Of a stretch of DNA of 64,000 bases, positions 1 to 13,500 are shown in pieces (the stretch's first letter is position 1; each line of letters opens with the position of its first letter). Source of the stretch: Chrysoperla carnea (Eukaryota > Arthropoda > Insecta > Neuroptera > Chrysopidae); assembly GCF_905475395.1 (NCBI RefSeq), contig NC_058339.1:41363172-41427171 (forward strand), written 5' to 3'. The position numbers and the translations under genes were made by a program. The notes beneath the pieces were generated by a model. The model made no database searches and was not told the origin of the DNA. It saw only the letters and a program-made list of their open reading frames with translations.

Positions 1-1440
1 TTTGGAAATCATATACGTGGCAAGGAATTTTTGTTTTGATCACAGAAAATTACAAAATTATTTTTATAACTTAATAAACTGAAAAAATAATTACTTATAT
101 GCAATGTGATGATAAATCTTCATTTCCTGTTACAATCGCGTTTTCATTTAGAATAATTATTATTAATTATTTTAATCCAATATAATTATCAATTCAACAG
201 AGTAACTTATAATTTGTGATGTTATTATTTTCAGAGTAATTTTTTAGAACTTTTTTCCACCACATTATTTCGATTGTTACCTTACGTATATTGCCAAATA
301 TAAACAAATACTGTATTCGGTAATCAATTCTGGTGAATTTTGAAATTTAAAACAAATTTTTTTATTACTTTTTAACAGAAGAACTCAAAAGTCTATTCCG
401 AGAATGAAAAAAAAATTCAACGACAATTAAAATGATAGGCAGTCATGGCAGGATTGCCGATAGAAGTGCAAAATTTGGAATAACTATGTTTTTTAAATTA
501 ATTTATAGTACCCGGTCACTCTTCACTGTGGCTTTGTCTGGTATTAATGATTAGGGGAGTAAATAAAAATAGTCTAGAAACACTTTTGACATTTAAATAT
601 GACTTTCATACCTTTTTTCAGTTAATTTTTAATTATTCGCTCCCGATAGAACTTCGAGATACAGCGTATGCATAAACACTCTTTGATACAAACACGACCA
701 GTCAAAAAGATTCTCATATCAATCGATTTGTCTATTTAATAACTACTCAATGATCCCTCACTTAACATAGTTTATCGACTTCCTTTTTTTCACAATAAGG
801 CTTCTAGTGATTGCCATCTTGAATTTTCATTTTGCCGCACTTCCCTAACTTCAGTCGCAATTTTAAGACAAATCGATTGACGTAAGTATCGTAAAAATTC
901 AGAAATTAGATTCTAAAACGTACGATGGTGCCAACTTCTTTCGCATAATATTACCATTGTATGTAGGTGCTGCTCCTAGAGAGTATTATATAAATATTTA
1001 TTATTTTATTTAAATATATTTTATTATACATATAATGTGTCCTCTTGCATTATATTATGTTTGTTGAATCATTTCAATGCTTCAGAATCCATTCAGAGAT
1101 TTAGTCTATAATAATAATAGTCTCCGTTTGTATATGCAATGCACACTTTTAAATTGTCAATCAACACACACCACACGGTCTGAAAAAAATCATATTATTA
1201 TGAACCTGCTCTATTCTAAAATTATTAATATGTAAATTTAGAAAAAAATTCTTCAAATCCATTATCGTTATTTTCTTACATGAACTACTTAGACTTTTTG
1301 AATTTATAATACGGTTCCTTTCGCTTACTTAACGATGTTGAACTTAATCCTTATATTCGTTGTATTTACACGGAAAAAAAGCTACTTTTTACTAAACCGA
1401 GCGTGAATTTCGGAAGTCAGGTAGCTTGCATTATGAAGAC

Positions 1441-1697
1441 GGGCAAATATGGATGTTTGTCCGTGAAAGCATGGATGTTTGTTTGTTTGCTTGTTACGCT
1501 TTTACTCAAAAACTAGCCAATGGTTTTTAATGAAACTGTACAGCAATATAGCTCATACATCAGAATAACACATGAGCTATATTTTATAAAGACATTTAAA
1601 TTTAAAAAATAAAACAATTAAATTTAATGTGACAATTAGTATTTTAAACTTTTACAAAAATCTTTAATATATGGTTCAAAGTGATGATCATGATTCA
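1441..1697. repeat. Repeat family R2 copy
   Basis: Contains GTTTGTTTGCTTGTTACGC, GAAACTGTACAGCAATATAG, CATCAGAATAACACATGAGC and TGGTTCAAAGTGATGATCAT. The same pieces recur at 7715..7925 and 57778..58143, although here the last piece is inverted relative to 57778..58143. Confidence 0.6.
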
Positions 1698-2646
1698 AGC
1701 TCTGTTCGTCTTTCTTATATGCCTATGATTTCTGTCTCCTTCTACTTCTCTCGCTGCAGTCAAGAATTCGCTTATTGCGTTTCCTATGTCTATACAGCTC
1801 TATGGTATTATCTCTATGGATTTTCAGCATGATAAACATCATAAATTTATCAATTAATCAATTATCGCCATTCTTATCTAGATTTTTAGTTGCCCCGATA
1901 ATTTTTCCTCATTTTTTATCTTACGCCAATTCATTCATTTAAAACTCCATACACTTGTGTTACATCATACAATTCTAAATTACGTTTTGCTTAATTTAGC
2001 TATCGAATGTTCCATCTGTATTCTTCATCCATTCATTACAATGACAAGTTAAATGTTAGCCGGTGTATAAAGATTAAGAAACCGCACTAATATCGGCTAT
2101 TCTTTTTGAATATATGTGACATTTGATACTATACCTAAACTCAAAACTTAAAACTTACACCACATCTTTGTCAAACATTCCATGCGTAACTCGATGGTAT
2201 TTTGTTTTGTTAAAAAAATGTAAGAATGTTTTTTTTTTTATAAAACCCAAGTATTTTAGAAAATAATTTCAAAAATGCCATTTATAACAACTACATAATA
2301 ATGTTAAATATGTTCATTTATAACAAGTTAGAACAGGCAAAAATGATAATAGAGCATTTGTTATCTTAGCTATGGCACCTGGATTCCTTACAATATGTTT
2401 TTATAAATGTTGTAAGAAGAAAGTTCAAAATAATAAATTCTTAAAACAGCTGATGCTGTGAGATCTCCTGAACCATTCAGAAATATCTAAAACAGATAAT
2501 TATCATTGAATTAGGCGTAAATTGGATCAAAATCAAGGCCAACAAATATTAATTCGGTCAATCAAACCCCTTCTGGTGTGTCGTATCAAATATATTGGAC
2601 ACTGAAAAGATTTTACTACGTTCGGACTAATTTTAAAAATAAACAA

Positions 2647-3258
2647 GTGAAAACAAACAATTGACTGAGTTAATCGTTGAAATACCATGCATAGTCAGTG
2701 TTGATTTCTTTATCACATAACACATACAAACATGTGACACATACATAACTAATAAAGTATAGTACATATGTAAATGACTTTATAGGTTTCTGCATTACCG
2801 ACTGACATTTAGTGTATAGTTTGTACACATATTATAAAATTTCCGCCTAATTGGCGCCCTCACGGGTAAACGGTGATGTTTACGAGAAAATGTTTCAAAC
2901 AAAACTTGTTTAATTTTTGATAAGGAACATTTTTTACATTTAAACTTTTGTTCTATCTCTAACGGTTTATAAGATGGGTCCTACGGACCCAAGACCCAAT
3001 TGACCTATGATGCTCATTTACGAACTTGACCTCACTTTTTACGTCCTGAGTACGCTGTACAAATTTCAGCTCGATATCTTTTTTCGTTTTTGAGTTATCG
3101 TGTCCACAGACGGACGGACGGACAACCGGAAATGGACTAATTAGGTGATTTTATGAACACCTATGACAAAATTTTTTTCCTAGCATCAATATTTTTAAGC
3201 GTTACAAACTTGGGACTAAACTTAATATACTATGTATATTTCATATATGCATGGTATA
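2647..3258 (+). repeat. Repeat family R1, near full-length copy
   Basis: Begins GTGAAAACAAACAATTGACT, contains TTCCGCCTAATTGGCGCCCT, CTAACGGTTTATAAGATGGG and the GACGGACGGACGGACAACC tract at 3112, and ends CATATATGCATGGTATA. It matches 54261..54834 along its length. No frame is open across it and the class is unknown to me. Confidence 0.85.
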
Positions 3259-4013
3259 ACGAGGTTTTTGTAAGAATTAATTATGTAAGAATAATTATGA
3301 CGATTTTTGACACATGATAAGGTTTTTTAAGCAACACCTCCCGCCAAAATGCATACGTGCTTAAATGCTTAATTAATGAATAGCCCCTAAGTAGTATACA
3401 GGACATTGTTTATCGTGATTTCACGTAAATCAGCACTGAATGCTAAATTAAATTCTATTGGTATCTTAGAATTGTAATTGTACCATTGTTAGCAGTTACT
3501 CAATTATAATACTGCGGGATTAGATATATATAAGTTATTACGTTTTGTGCTAGAAATAGAAACATAGTCATTTGAATTTTAAGTTTCAGAATTTTCTGAA
3601 TTTCTCCTCAAAATTAATTGTAATCATCTTACAAACTTATATAATTTTCCAAGTTTCTTGAACGAGTCCTTGAGCTTTCGTCTACATAAAATTTTTCTCT
3701 AAGTGTTATAATAACGTAAAACATTTTCTCTATTCTTGAGAACACTAATTGAGGTACTTTTTGCAAGCAACACTTAAATTACTGAGTTTAATCATTAAAA
3801 ACTTGAAAATTAATTTTCTCTTCATGGAAATAAAAATTATATACAATTTAAAAAGTATTAAAACATTTTAATAGGTGGTTTTTATTGTACCAAGTGATTT
3901 TTAAATTCAATACAAAAATATAATAAATTGCTTGGGGTCGTTTTTTGGCTGATAGGCGGACTGAACTATAATATACTGGGTCAATCGTGAATCTCAGTCT
4001 ATTATACGGGTTG

Positions 4014-4432
4014 TATACCATGTATATATGAAATATATCAAGGTATACTAAGTTTAGTCTCAAGTTTGTAACGCTTAAAAATATTGATGCTACGAACAAA
4101 ATTTTGGTATAGGTGTTCATAAAATTCATTTCCGATTGTCCGTTTGAATGTCCGCCCGTCCGACAACACGTTAACTGAAAAACAAAGAAAGATATCAAGC
4201 TGAAATTTTTGTTGTGTGCTCAGGAAAAAAAATTGAGGTTGTGTTCGTAATTGAGCAACCCATTAGAAATAGAACAAAAGTTTAATGTTCAAAATGTTCC
4301 TTATAAAAAAATAAACAACTTTTGTTTGAAAATTTTTTTTGTAAATATCACTGTTTACTCGTGAAGGCGCAAATTGTATAGCATGTATTATATGGGAATA
4401 TCAACTATGTGAGTGTGTCATGTACGTATATG
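4014..4432 (-). repeat. Repeat family R1, inverted copy
   Basis: Starts TATACCATGTATATATG and runs through TTTGTAACGCTTAAAAATAT and the GTCCGCCCGTCCGAC tract to the TATGGGAATATCA region. It stops about 150 bases short of the distal end seen in 2647..3258. A long open frame over this copy is spurious. Confidence 0.85.
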
Positions 4433-4880
4433 TGGCTCTCTAAGGGTGGCTATCTTTCTTTACTTACATGACGTAAAAAACACACGATTATACTTAATTA
4501 TTCATTAAATACTAGTTATCTTTTGTCATTCCTACTTAGGACAACTCCTCCATCAGATCTACCTGACTGTTTTTCAGTGCCAAACAGACTCATTTCTAAG
4601 CTATCATTCACTTTTAATATCTCTGTAGATATCATTTTAAAAGGTGGCGTATAGAGTGATATTTATAGTAGTAACAAATACAGAATATTATAATCGTAAG
4701 TACTGTAGTAAACTTGAAATTTATATTGTTATTGAGAGAGTCATTTTATGCAATTCTTTGAATTGAAATACAAAACCACCCTTGTGTGTAATAATATTGT
4801 GTCGTATTCATTCACATATTCAAACATCCATCCCCGTTCAATATGCACGAATTAGTCGCATCAATGAATGGTTTTTAGCC

Positions 4881-5470
4881 GGGAGTCCTCAATGACAGCT
4901 CTGATTTTGATGATTTTTTTTTCAAAATGATTCTTTTTGTATATTATTTAAAATCAGAAACATTTCAGAAGGGGGAAATGATTTGGAGGGACGCCCAGGA
5001 GGAGGAGGAGGGATGTTTGGAATTTCGAGAAGATATTGATCTTATACTGTAGGTAAGTATTACAGAAAAAAGGATTTTTCAAAATTCATCCCTTAAAAGG
5101 ATGAAATAGAGGATGAAAGTTTGTATGAAAATATATATGAACCCCGTCATTTTTGAGTTCACTACTCAACCGATTTTAAATCGATTAAGTAGTGAACTCA
5201 AAAATGACGGATTATATATATTTTCATACAAACTTTCATCCCCTATTTCACCCTTTTAGGGAATGAATTTCGGAAAATCCTTTCTCCTGTAACACCTACA
5301 GTATAAAATCGATTATTAATTGAGCGTCGAGATATCAGTCGCGACATTGCCTATTCCCTCTCCAGATTATTTCCCCCATCTGAAATGTTTCTGATTTTAA
5401 ATAATAGACTTTAAAAAGAATCATTTTGAAAAATAAATCATCAAAATCGGAACTGTCATTGAGGACTCCC
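4881..5470. mobile_element. 590-bp near-complete palindrome (foldback MITE)
   Basis: The ends are GGGAGTCCTCAATGACAG and its reverse complement. The arms, about 290 bases each, match along almost their whole length with small indels and meet at about 5175 within GATTTTAAATCGATT. The left arm has an extra GGAGGAGGAGGAGG tract near 4999..5014. A TA follows the right end and a TA lies three bases outside the left end, so a TA target is possible but unproven. It has no coding capacity. Confidence 0.88.
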
Positions 5471-5980
5471 TAAGAATGGCTATTTTATGTATTCCTTTAT
5501 CCGACTATATGTATGCATTTTTGTGTTGAGTTTCAGTTACATACATATCCGTTCTATGTATATGGTACCTACCAGACAGACAGACAGACGTACATATTCA
5601 TTATTATGGGTATAATATTAATATGTATTCCTGGTTTCATTACTAGTTAAATGTGATATGAATTGACATCCTTCGATAGAATAATGTGTTGTCTATACAT
5701 GCTAGACTTCGTTCGGTTCATTACGAACAATGAATGATTTGATGTAGAGTAATGAGTAAGTGGTGTATTTATTTACGGTTTTAAAGTTTGTAGTATAATT
5801 CTGGATTATCTGAAAATTAATTAATTTTGTTTTAAAAATCTGGAGGCCATTTAAAATTTTAAGAAAAATCTCAGAGTTTTACGTAAAACATTTATAAATA
5901 AGATGGTAATCCTAAAATTCGCTGTAATAATGTTTCTCTTTTATTATTTATAAAGTCAACTCTAGTGGCTCATTTGAATT

Positions 5981-6093
5981 AACTCGAGCGCGTAAGATTA
6001 AGATATACCCACCATAATTAGGGCTAATATTTGGTGGAGGTACTAAAGAAGGCCCAAGGAATCCCTCATATCTTAATCTTACGCGTTCGAGTT
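5981..6093. repeat. 113-bp hairpin with 26-bp arms
   Basis: Arms 5981..6006 and 6068..6093 pair nearly perfectly (AACTCGAGCGCGTAAGATTA with its complement, one mismatch in the GC-rich part). Likely a tiny MITE. Confidence 0.7.
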
Positions 6094-6487
6094 ACTACAC
6101 AAATCCTTTCTTGGGCTCCCTTACTACAGATATGACGATTTTTATACGTTACGGCTATCTATTATTAGTTAATCCGAAAATAATATGAAAAATTAAGTTT
6201 TATACTAAAAGCCCCTAATTTGATTTTGTGGATCATAAACCTGTATTACGATTTGAAAATGTTACATCTTCAATAAATATCTAGAAGTAAAAACAATTGT
6301 ACGTTGACAAATCATGACAAAAATAGAATCAAAAATGAAAATATAATAAAATATTTTATTGATATAAAAAACTTCTTTATAGGAATATAAACAGTCCTGT
6401 TTATAAATACATGCCTCATTAATTTTTAGGGAAAGCATGCCAAATAAACTATTGTGTAAAACTATAAAACTATAAATTTTATTTAGT

Positions 6488-6530
6488 ACTAGCAGTTACC
6501 TATCTGCTTCGCTGGGTAATTTGAGCTTTA
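6488..6530. repeat. R2 tail-only fragment
   Basis: TAGCAGTTACCTATCTGCTT then CGCTGGG, matching the tail of 7715..7925. Confidence 0.5.
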
Positions 6531-7714
6531 AAGACTATCGCATTATAGACACTTATTTCCTTACCCTCACTTGAAAAAGCTGTTATTTTGACAATACAAA
6601 CAGGCAATCAATTTTTTTTATTTATGTAGATAATCTAACGCATACAATTTCATATTAACGATTCGGAAGTGCTTTATTTGATTTTCGAAATAAGGTTCCA
6701 AAATAGTTCATTTTTGAAAATAACGAAATAATCAATCTTTGGACAAGTATGTATGACGCCCTAAACTATTCTGTGACCGTGAGCTATCAAAAATCATGTA
6801 CTGTCTTGTAAATAAAATATCCGGAGGCTCAATAGTGAAATTTTTGGAAACCTACGAAGCTTTACAAAAGTTATGGGCCTATGATTTCAAAATTGTTTTC
6901 ATTATTTTAATTATCTGTTTATTTAGCAAAGACTTAAGAACTAGCTGTGCATAACCTTGAAAAACATTTAATATAAAAAAAATAAGATTTTCTAATTTAA
7001 GAAGCAAGCATAAAAAATCAATTTTAGTAATGTTTTGACAGTGTGAGTTCGTATTCAATAGTAGAAAGTAATATTTTCAATCTTTTATCCAAACAAACAA
7101 GGGATACAAAAAAAAAATATGACGACAAAAAAGACATCATAAAGTTTATTGTACATGAGGAAAATAAGTTGAGTGAAAAGTGCAGCGACCGTCTCTCTGT
7201 CTGCCTGTCCGTTTATTCGACTTTACTATATAGTACCGTCAAAGTGAACATCGTATCAACACATTCACATTATATGTGTAGCTAGCCGTGTCACCAGCTA
7301 GAAGTTATAGAAATACACTTGACACTTAGGTTTATGTATACTTCTGTTTACTTTCTTTTGCCTAACTCCGTTGATTTTATATTATGTTGTATATGTAAGT
7401 TTATATTCTTCGAATCGCAATCCCACAAATATTTTATTCTGTTACAGTATAGCTAGTCAATGAAAATTTTCCCATGTTTACTGTATTCATTGCATGTAGA
7501 ACCGTTTTTACCGCTGCACGCGGGAATACTTAACACTTCTATATCGTTTCATTATATCATTAATTTAAGTTTTCACAATATGATATGTTTCATCATTTCT
7601 ATAATAATGTTATCTGTATTGATAAATCAATATCATTATTTAAAAATACAGGCAATATTATTACATCAATGCTACAAACATTGTGTGAAAACTCAAATCC
7701 TTACTAATACATAA

Positions 7715-7925
7715 AGCTGAAGAGTTCGTTTGTTTGATTGAACGCGCAAATCTTAAGAACTACTGGTTCGAATTGAAAAATCCTTTTGGTGTATTATCTA
7801 CTAAAGCTATAGACCATATAACATCATGCGCTATCAGTTACTATACAATAACATAGCTCATACATCAGAATAACACATAGGCTATAATTTATAAAAATAG
7901 CAGTTACCCACCCGCTTCGCTGAAG
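7715..7925. repeat. Repeat family R2 copy with CCCGCTTCGCTG tail
   Basis: It has GTTTGTTTGATTGAACGCGC, AACTACTGGTTCGAATTG, CATCAGAATAACACATAGGC and ACCCACCCGCTTCGCTGAAG. The start and tail signatures are common in arthropod dispersed repeats, as I recall. A further tail-only piece is at 6488..6530. Confidence 0.65.
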
Positions 7926-9690
7926 GATTTCGGTTTTAAAAGCATAATAATAAGAGCAAAGCGGGCGAATTAGGCTAGTTAATAGTATAATGAAATGAAG
8001 TTATAAAGTGTTTCCGGTTTAAATAGCCCGAAATTATATATCCAAATCCTCAATTAAGGCAAAAATTTCATGAAGTTATAGAACCGTTTGAGAGAAGGTA
8101 TCGAAATAATGTACAATAAACAAAATCATTTTTTAATATTAAAAAAATTATGAACTTAATTTAAAAAATTGAAAAATGCTACTGGTTGCTGATGTTGGGT
8201 ATTGGACTGAACTGAAATTATAACTTGATTGGTCGAGTTAAAACTGTTAATTGCTCTGTTATAGATACTTAAAATTCTAAATTAATCTTTTATAGAATCT
8301 TGCTTAGAAAATTATAGCATTCAATTTAATATTGTGGGTATTAAGTATCAATTTTTGATAATTATCCGGATAAATAAAAAAATCGATAATTATTCGATAT
8401 TTATTATAAATATTGGATTTTTTTTAACCTTAATTAAATTTTATTTTGAAATTAGACTTTGTTTATTTAGTTTGGAATTAATTTCTTTGAAATTAAATTT
8501 TCAATAAATATCAAAATAGGATATTATAGAATTATTTTGTTTCAACTAAAAATTTAATACGATTAAATATTTCACAAAAATGGGTATAATGTTCAATAAT
8601 AAAATCATTTAATTACCGATTATATAAAATTAAGTTTTTGTATAATTAAATATCGAAGAATTACTAATAGTTTAAATATTAATAATTAATTACAACGAAA
8701 GAAATTGGGATGCGGATACGGATTTCCTTTTGTTTTTCAAAATAACTTCTCAAGGTGAATGGATTTAAAATTATTTTCAACTGATGTAGTTCTCTTGAAA
8801 GTAAAAGTGTGTATGTGTGGACGTACAGCTTTGAAAATAACCTTTTTGGAGTTTTTCCAAACATTAAACTGATTATAACTCAAAAAACGGTGAGCTTTAG
8901 GAAAAATCACAAGGAATCTTTTTGACGTAAAATTTTGACCAAAAAACTTCCTTGGGTAGCTTTATTTGATTCAAAAAATTTACATTTGACTGTTTCTGTG
9001 TACGGGAAAGGGGATATACAAAAATTGGACCAACAGGGTTTCTGACAACATCCGGTCCGGAGTATTAATCTATAAGCTTTTCTGAACAAGAAACAATTGA
9101 CAAAATGCGGTCCTTGGATTTTGCATACTCAACTCTATCTAGCGTCTGCTCTAACATGGTAGTTTATATGAAGCAATGTTGTGAAGTATTTGTATGGGTA
9201 TCAGTTGAGTTAGTCAGAATAGAGCGCGATACGACGCGATGTAGTTCTTCAATGTATATATGTATTTGTATAGTAAAAGTCCTTATGAATGGGGTTGTCG
9301 GTAATCGATTTCTAAAGTCAAGCAAACAACAACTGCCTTTATATTCTACTATCAATAGACGCCGTGTAGTATATACTACCACTATAAAGTTCTCTATAAA
9401 TATGATTCACGTTTTACACGCTTTTGACGATGATGATGTGTGCATGAGTATTGCTTCGATAACGATAACATATTGTATTTTTATAATATGCTTACCGTAA
9501 TTTTTTTCAATATCTAATTAGTTTTTGTGTTATTAATTATTCTTTTGATTTAAAGAAATATCAAACGTCACGTTTATTATCTTTTAATTAAAATTTTAAA
9601 AATAACCTAAAAACTATTTTTAATCTGAAGCTTTTCTTTATTAATAAACCTTACACATTACTAATGAAATCTTGTACCGGGTGCTACACA

Positions 9691-9750
9691 GGGCCCGATC
9701 TAGCTATTTAGTCGCTTCGGGCAAAAATAATATTTGCCGCCCTTTACACT
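9691..9750. repeat. hAT-end-like fragment
   Basis: CAGGGCCCGATCTAGCTA begins like a hAT terminal repeat (compare CAGGGCCGGATTAA at 36570) and is followed by CTTCGGGCAAAAATAATATT and TGCCGCCC. No matching opposite end was seen nearby. Confidence 0.35.
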
Positions 9751-10547
9751 CATATCATATACAGGACGTCTTTTTTAAGTTGCACCTTTTTAAGGGTACA
9801 CAAAATTTTAACCATAAGATTATTTGTTTACTAATTTAAAATATAGTTGTTACACTCCCACAATACTCTAACATAATTGTTTCTGTTCAACAATAAAACT
9901 AATTAAGTTTGTATTATTATATCTCAACAATCTAGAATTCTATAATTACAAAATTTGTTAATAACACAACCTCTCTTATGATCTCCGTGTTTATTGATCC
10001 GAACTATAATTAAGTTTATCTAAAGTTAGAGACGGTCAATCGACTTCAAATTATTATGGTACTAATATAAATAAACAATAATTTAGACTTTTCTGACACT
10101 ATGACTATAGCGGGAACAGCCCTAAATGCGTTGGAGACTTTGTAAGGGGTGGGGTTAGAATAAATTTTAGTGGTTTCAGATGTATTATGACACAAGTTAA
10201 CGTATTTGATTCTTCTTTTTTTAGTACTATCGAATTGTTTTATTTTTACTACTTTATACAAATTGAGTACATACCCCTTACTGCAAAATAAATGTTTCTC
10301 AAAAAATAAAATTTATATAAAATAGTATGCTCGGTTTATTTTACCTTAGTCATCCTCATTTATCAATCACTTAGTTCATGAACAATTCAAATGAATAATC
10401 ATTTTTGTATTCGAATAAATTACTTATATATTTTGTAACAACGAAAATATTTTATGGGGTGTTTCAAAACTATTGATTAGAAGAGACTTTAATATAATTC
10501 CGTGAAATTTTTTCTTAATTTCTAATGAATATGATTTTCTTTTTCAG

Positions 10548-13500
10548 AGGCCTTATTACAAAGTCGGCCTTTACCTCATATCCCAGATTTACCAGATACA
10601 GAACCACCAAGCATATCATCTGGAGTTGGTACGGTATCTACTTTGGCAGCTCAAGGTACTGGTGCGACATCAAGTTCAGGATCAGGTCCAACACCAGGGA
10701 CACCTCTTCCACTTGAATCAGCAAATAGATGGACGTCAAAAGAAAATTTGTTAGCTCAAGAAGAAGATGATCCACAATTATTTGTAGCTCTCTATGATTT
10801 TCAAGCTGGTGGTGAAAATCAACTTAGTCTTAAAAAAGGTATTTGTTTTGAATTAATTTCGTTATGCATTCGAATTTGGATAAGTTGAGTGAAAAAAGTA
10901 CTTCTTATCTCACGGGCGTAAATAAAAACAGACACAATTCTATTTACAAGTACTTCCTCTTTAAGTGAGAGACACCTCTCTTGAACTTGCATTAATGAAA
11001 AACTTGGCAAAACTTCCATAAGCAAGAAAAAAAAGTAAAACACCATAAATAATAAAAATTTTTCGATATCTCGAACTCTCTCTTAACCAGATTCGATTGT
11101 TTTTAATTTGCGATTGTATATATTAAACCGTTTTTACCAAATTTAGGTGAACAAGTTCGAATATTAAGTTATAACAAAAGTGGTGAGTGGTGTGAAGCAC
11201 ATTCAGCATCCGGTCAAGTTGGATGGGTACCATCAAATTATGTAACCCCTGTAAATTCTTTAGAGAAACATTCCTGGTATCATGGGCCTATCAGTCGTAA
11301 TGCTGCCGAATACTTGCTAAGCAGTGGCATAAATGGAAGCTTCTTGGTACGTGAATCAGAAAGTAGTCCTGGTCAGCGTAGTATTTCATTACGTTACGAA
11401 GGTCGAGTTTATCATTATCGAATAAATGAGGACAATGAAGGAAAAGTGTATGTTACTGCTGAAAGTAAATTTAACACTTTAGCTGAGTTAGTACACCATC
11501 ATTCAATGCTTTCTGATGGACTTATTACACAACTGTTATACCCTGCACCAAAGCATAATAAACCGACAGTATTTCCACTTAGTCCTGAACCGGATGAATG
11601 GGAAATAAATCGAACTGATATTGTTATGAAACATAAATTGGGTGGTGGACAATATGGGGATGTTTATGAAGCTGTTTGGAAACGATATAACATGACGGTT
11701 GCTGTAAAAACGCTTAAAGAAGATACAATGGCTTTAAAAGATTTCCTAGAAGAAGCTGCAATTATGAAAGAAATGAAACACCATAATTTAGTTCAACTGT
11801 TAGGAGTTTGCACCAGAGAACCACCGTTTTATATTATTACTGAATTTATGTCTAAGGGAAATTTACTAGATTATTTAAGAAATGGCAATAAAGATCAAAT
11901 AAATGCTGTTGTTTTAATGTATATAGCAACTCAAATAGCAAGCGGAATGAGTTATTTGGAAAGTCGATGCTTTATTCATAGGGATTTAGCTGCAAGGAAT
12001 TGTTTAGTTGGAGAAAATCATTTAGTAAAAGTAGCTGATTTTGGTTTAGCTAGACTTATGAGAGACGATACATATACTGCACATGCTGGAGCTAAATTCC
12101 CCATCAAATGGACAGCTCCTGAAGGATTAGCTTATAACAAATTTTCAACGAAATCTGATGTTTGGGCTTTTGGGATACTTTTATGGGAAATTGCAACGTA
12201 CGGCATGTCACCATATCCAGGTGTTGATTTGACGGATGTTTATCACATGTTAGAAAAAGGATACCGCATGGAAATACCACCAGGATGTCCACCAAAAATA
12301 TATGAATTAATGCGACAATGTTGGCAGTGGGCCCCACATGAAAGACCAACTTTTAAAGATATTCACCATGCCTTGGAAAATATGTTTCAAGAGTCCAGTA
12401 TTACGGAAGGTTTGCAACATACTTGCAATACGCATTTTATTTAACCTAATAAGTACTAACCTAATAATCTTAATTTTGTAGAAGTAGAAAAACAACTTCA
12501 AAGCGGTGACAGTGGTGTTGTTTGTGGTACACCACAATTATCATATAAAAAAGCGCACTCGGGTAGTGCCAGTAACATACACAATATACAAACAACACAT
12601 CAAGATCAAAGTGAAAATCATTCAGTGATTGGAAAACTCAGTACTTTTACAGGAGCACCAATAGCATCAGGAAAAGCCAGTTTAGTTCAAATGCGGAGGC
12701 CAACAAATAAAAGAGGCAAACAAGCTCCGGCTCCACCTAAAAGAACTAGGTATCATATAATTTTAAGAATACTAACATATCGATTGTTTTCCGAAAATTT
12801 GTTTTAAATTGTGTAATATTTAATAATAGGATATTTGCTTTTGTATTAGTAAAATTAGTAAAAGCAAAATTAGCTAACGTTTGCAATTTTAATTTAACGT
12901 TTGCAATTTGTAAGCAAAAACTTACCTCAAATTGGAGAATTTAATAAATCGATTCATTACTTTGGCTATATATATTATTTTTAAACTAATCAAATAGATG
13001 TCTAAAAACACTTTTTTTCGTTTCCTGCATGAAATATTTAAATAATCAACTATGTTAGAAAATGTTTCTCTTGTTTTAAAATAAAAATAATATTAGTTTA
13101 TTACAATTATTTTTAATTGTTTACAGTTTGCTTTCATCGTGTAGTTCATTTCGAGATAGTTCTTACGTTGCTGATGAAACAAATCAGCAAGAAGTCACTC
13201 TTGAAGATGGTACTGATATTAATGGTAAATTAAAAATTTATCATTTGCATTTTTTCAATGATATTTTATAAAATTTGTTATTTTAAAGGTTTGACAAGAG
13301 ATTTACAAGGCCTTACAGCTAGTACAAAAGGAGATAGTGAAAGTGATATACAAGATCAAACGCCCGATACTGATGATTCTGGTGCACATTCATATCCTGA
13401 AGCAAGTACTGGTACTTTTATGACTGGAACATCTGCACCAGCTGGTTCTTCATTTAAACGTGCGCCTATTATGGGTAATCGAGGATTAGAACAGCGAGGA

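Larger units (their letters stand above)
1..10547. other. Non-coding DNA upstream of the first visible Abl exon
   Basis: Probably Abl intron and upstream DNA. It holds R2 (1441..1697, 6488..6530, 7715..7925), R1 (2647..3258, 4014..4432), the palindrome at 4881..5470, a hairpin at 5981..6093 and a hAT-end-like fragment at 9691. A CpG-richer patch at about 9200..9440 is noted in findings. I found no exon encoding the missing Abl N-terminus. Confidence 0.6.

Noticed and set aside
3848-4198. 116-codon open frame on -
   Set aside because: It lies largely inside a copy of the dispersed repeat R1, and other copies are not open in that frame.
9105-9500. 131-codon open frame on +
   Set aside because: No recognisable domain, biased to Val/Ile/Ser/Cys, and an equally open frame lies antisense. 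Kept only as a CpG-richer non-coding patch.
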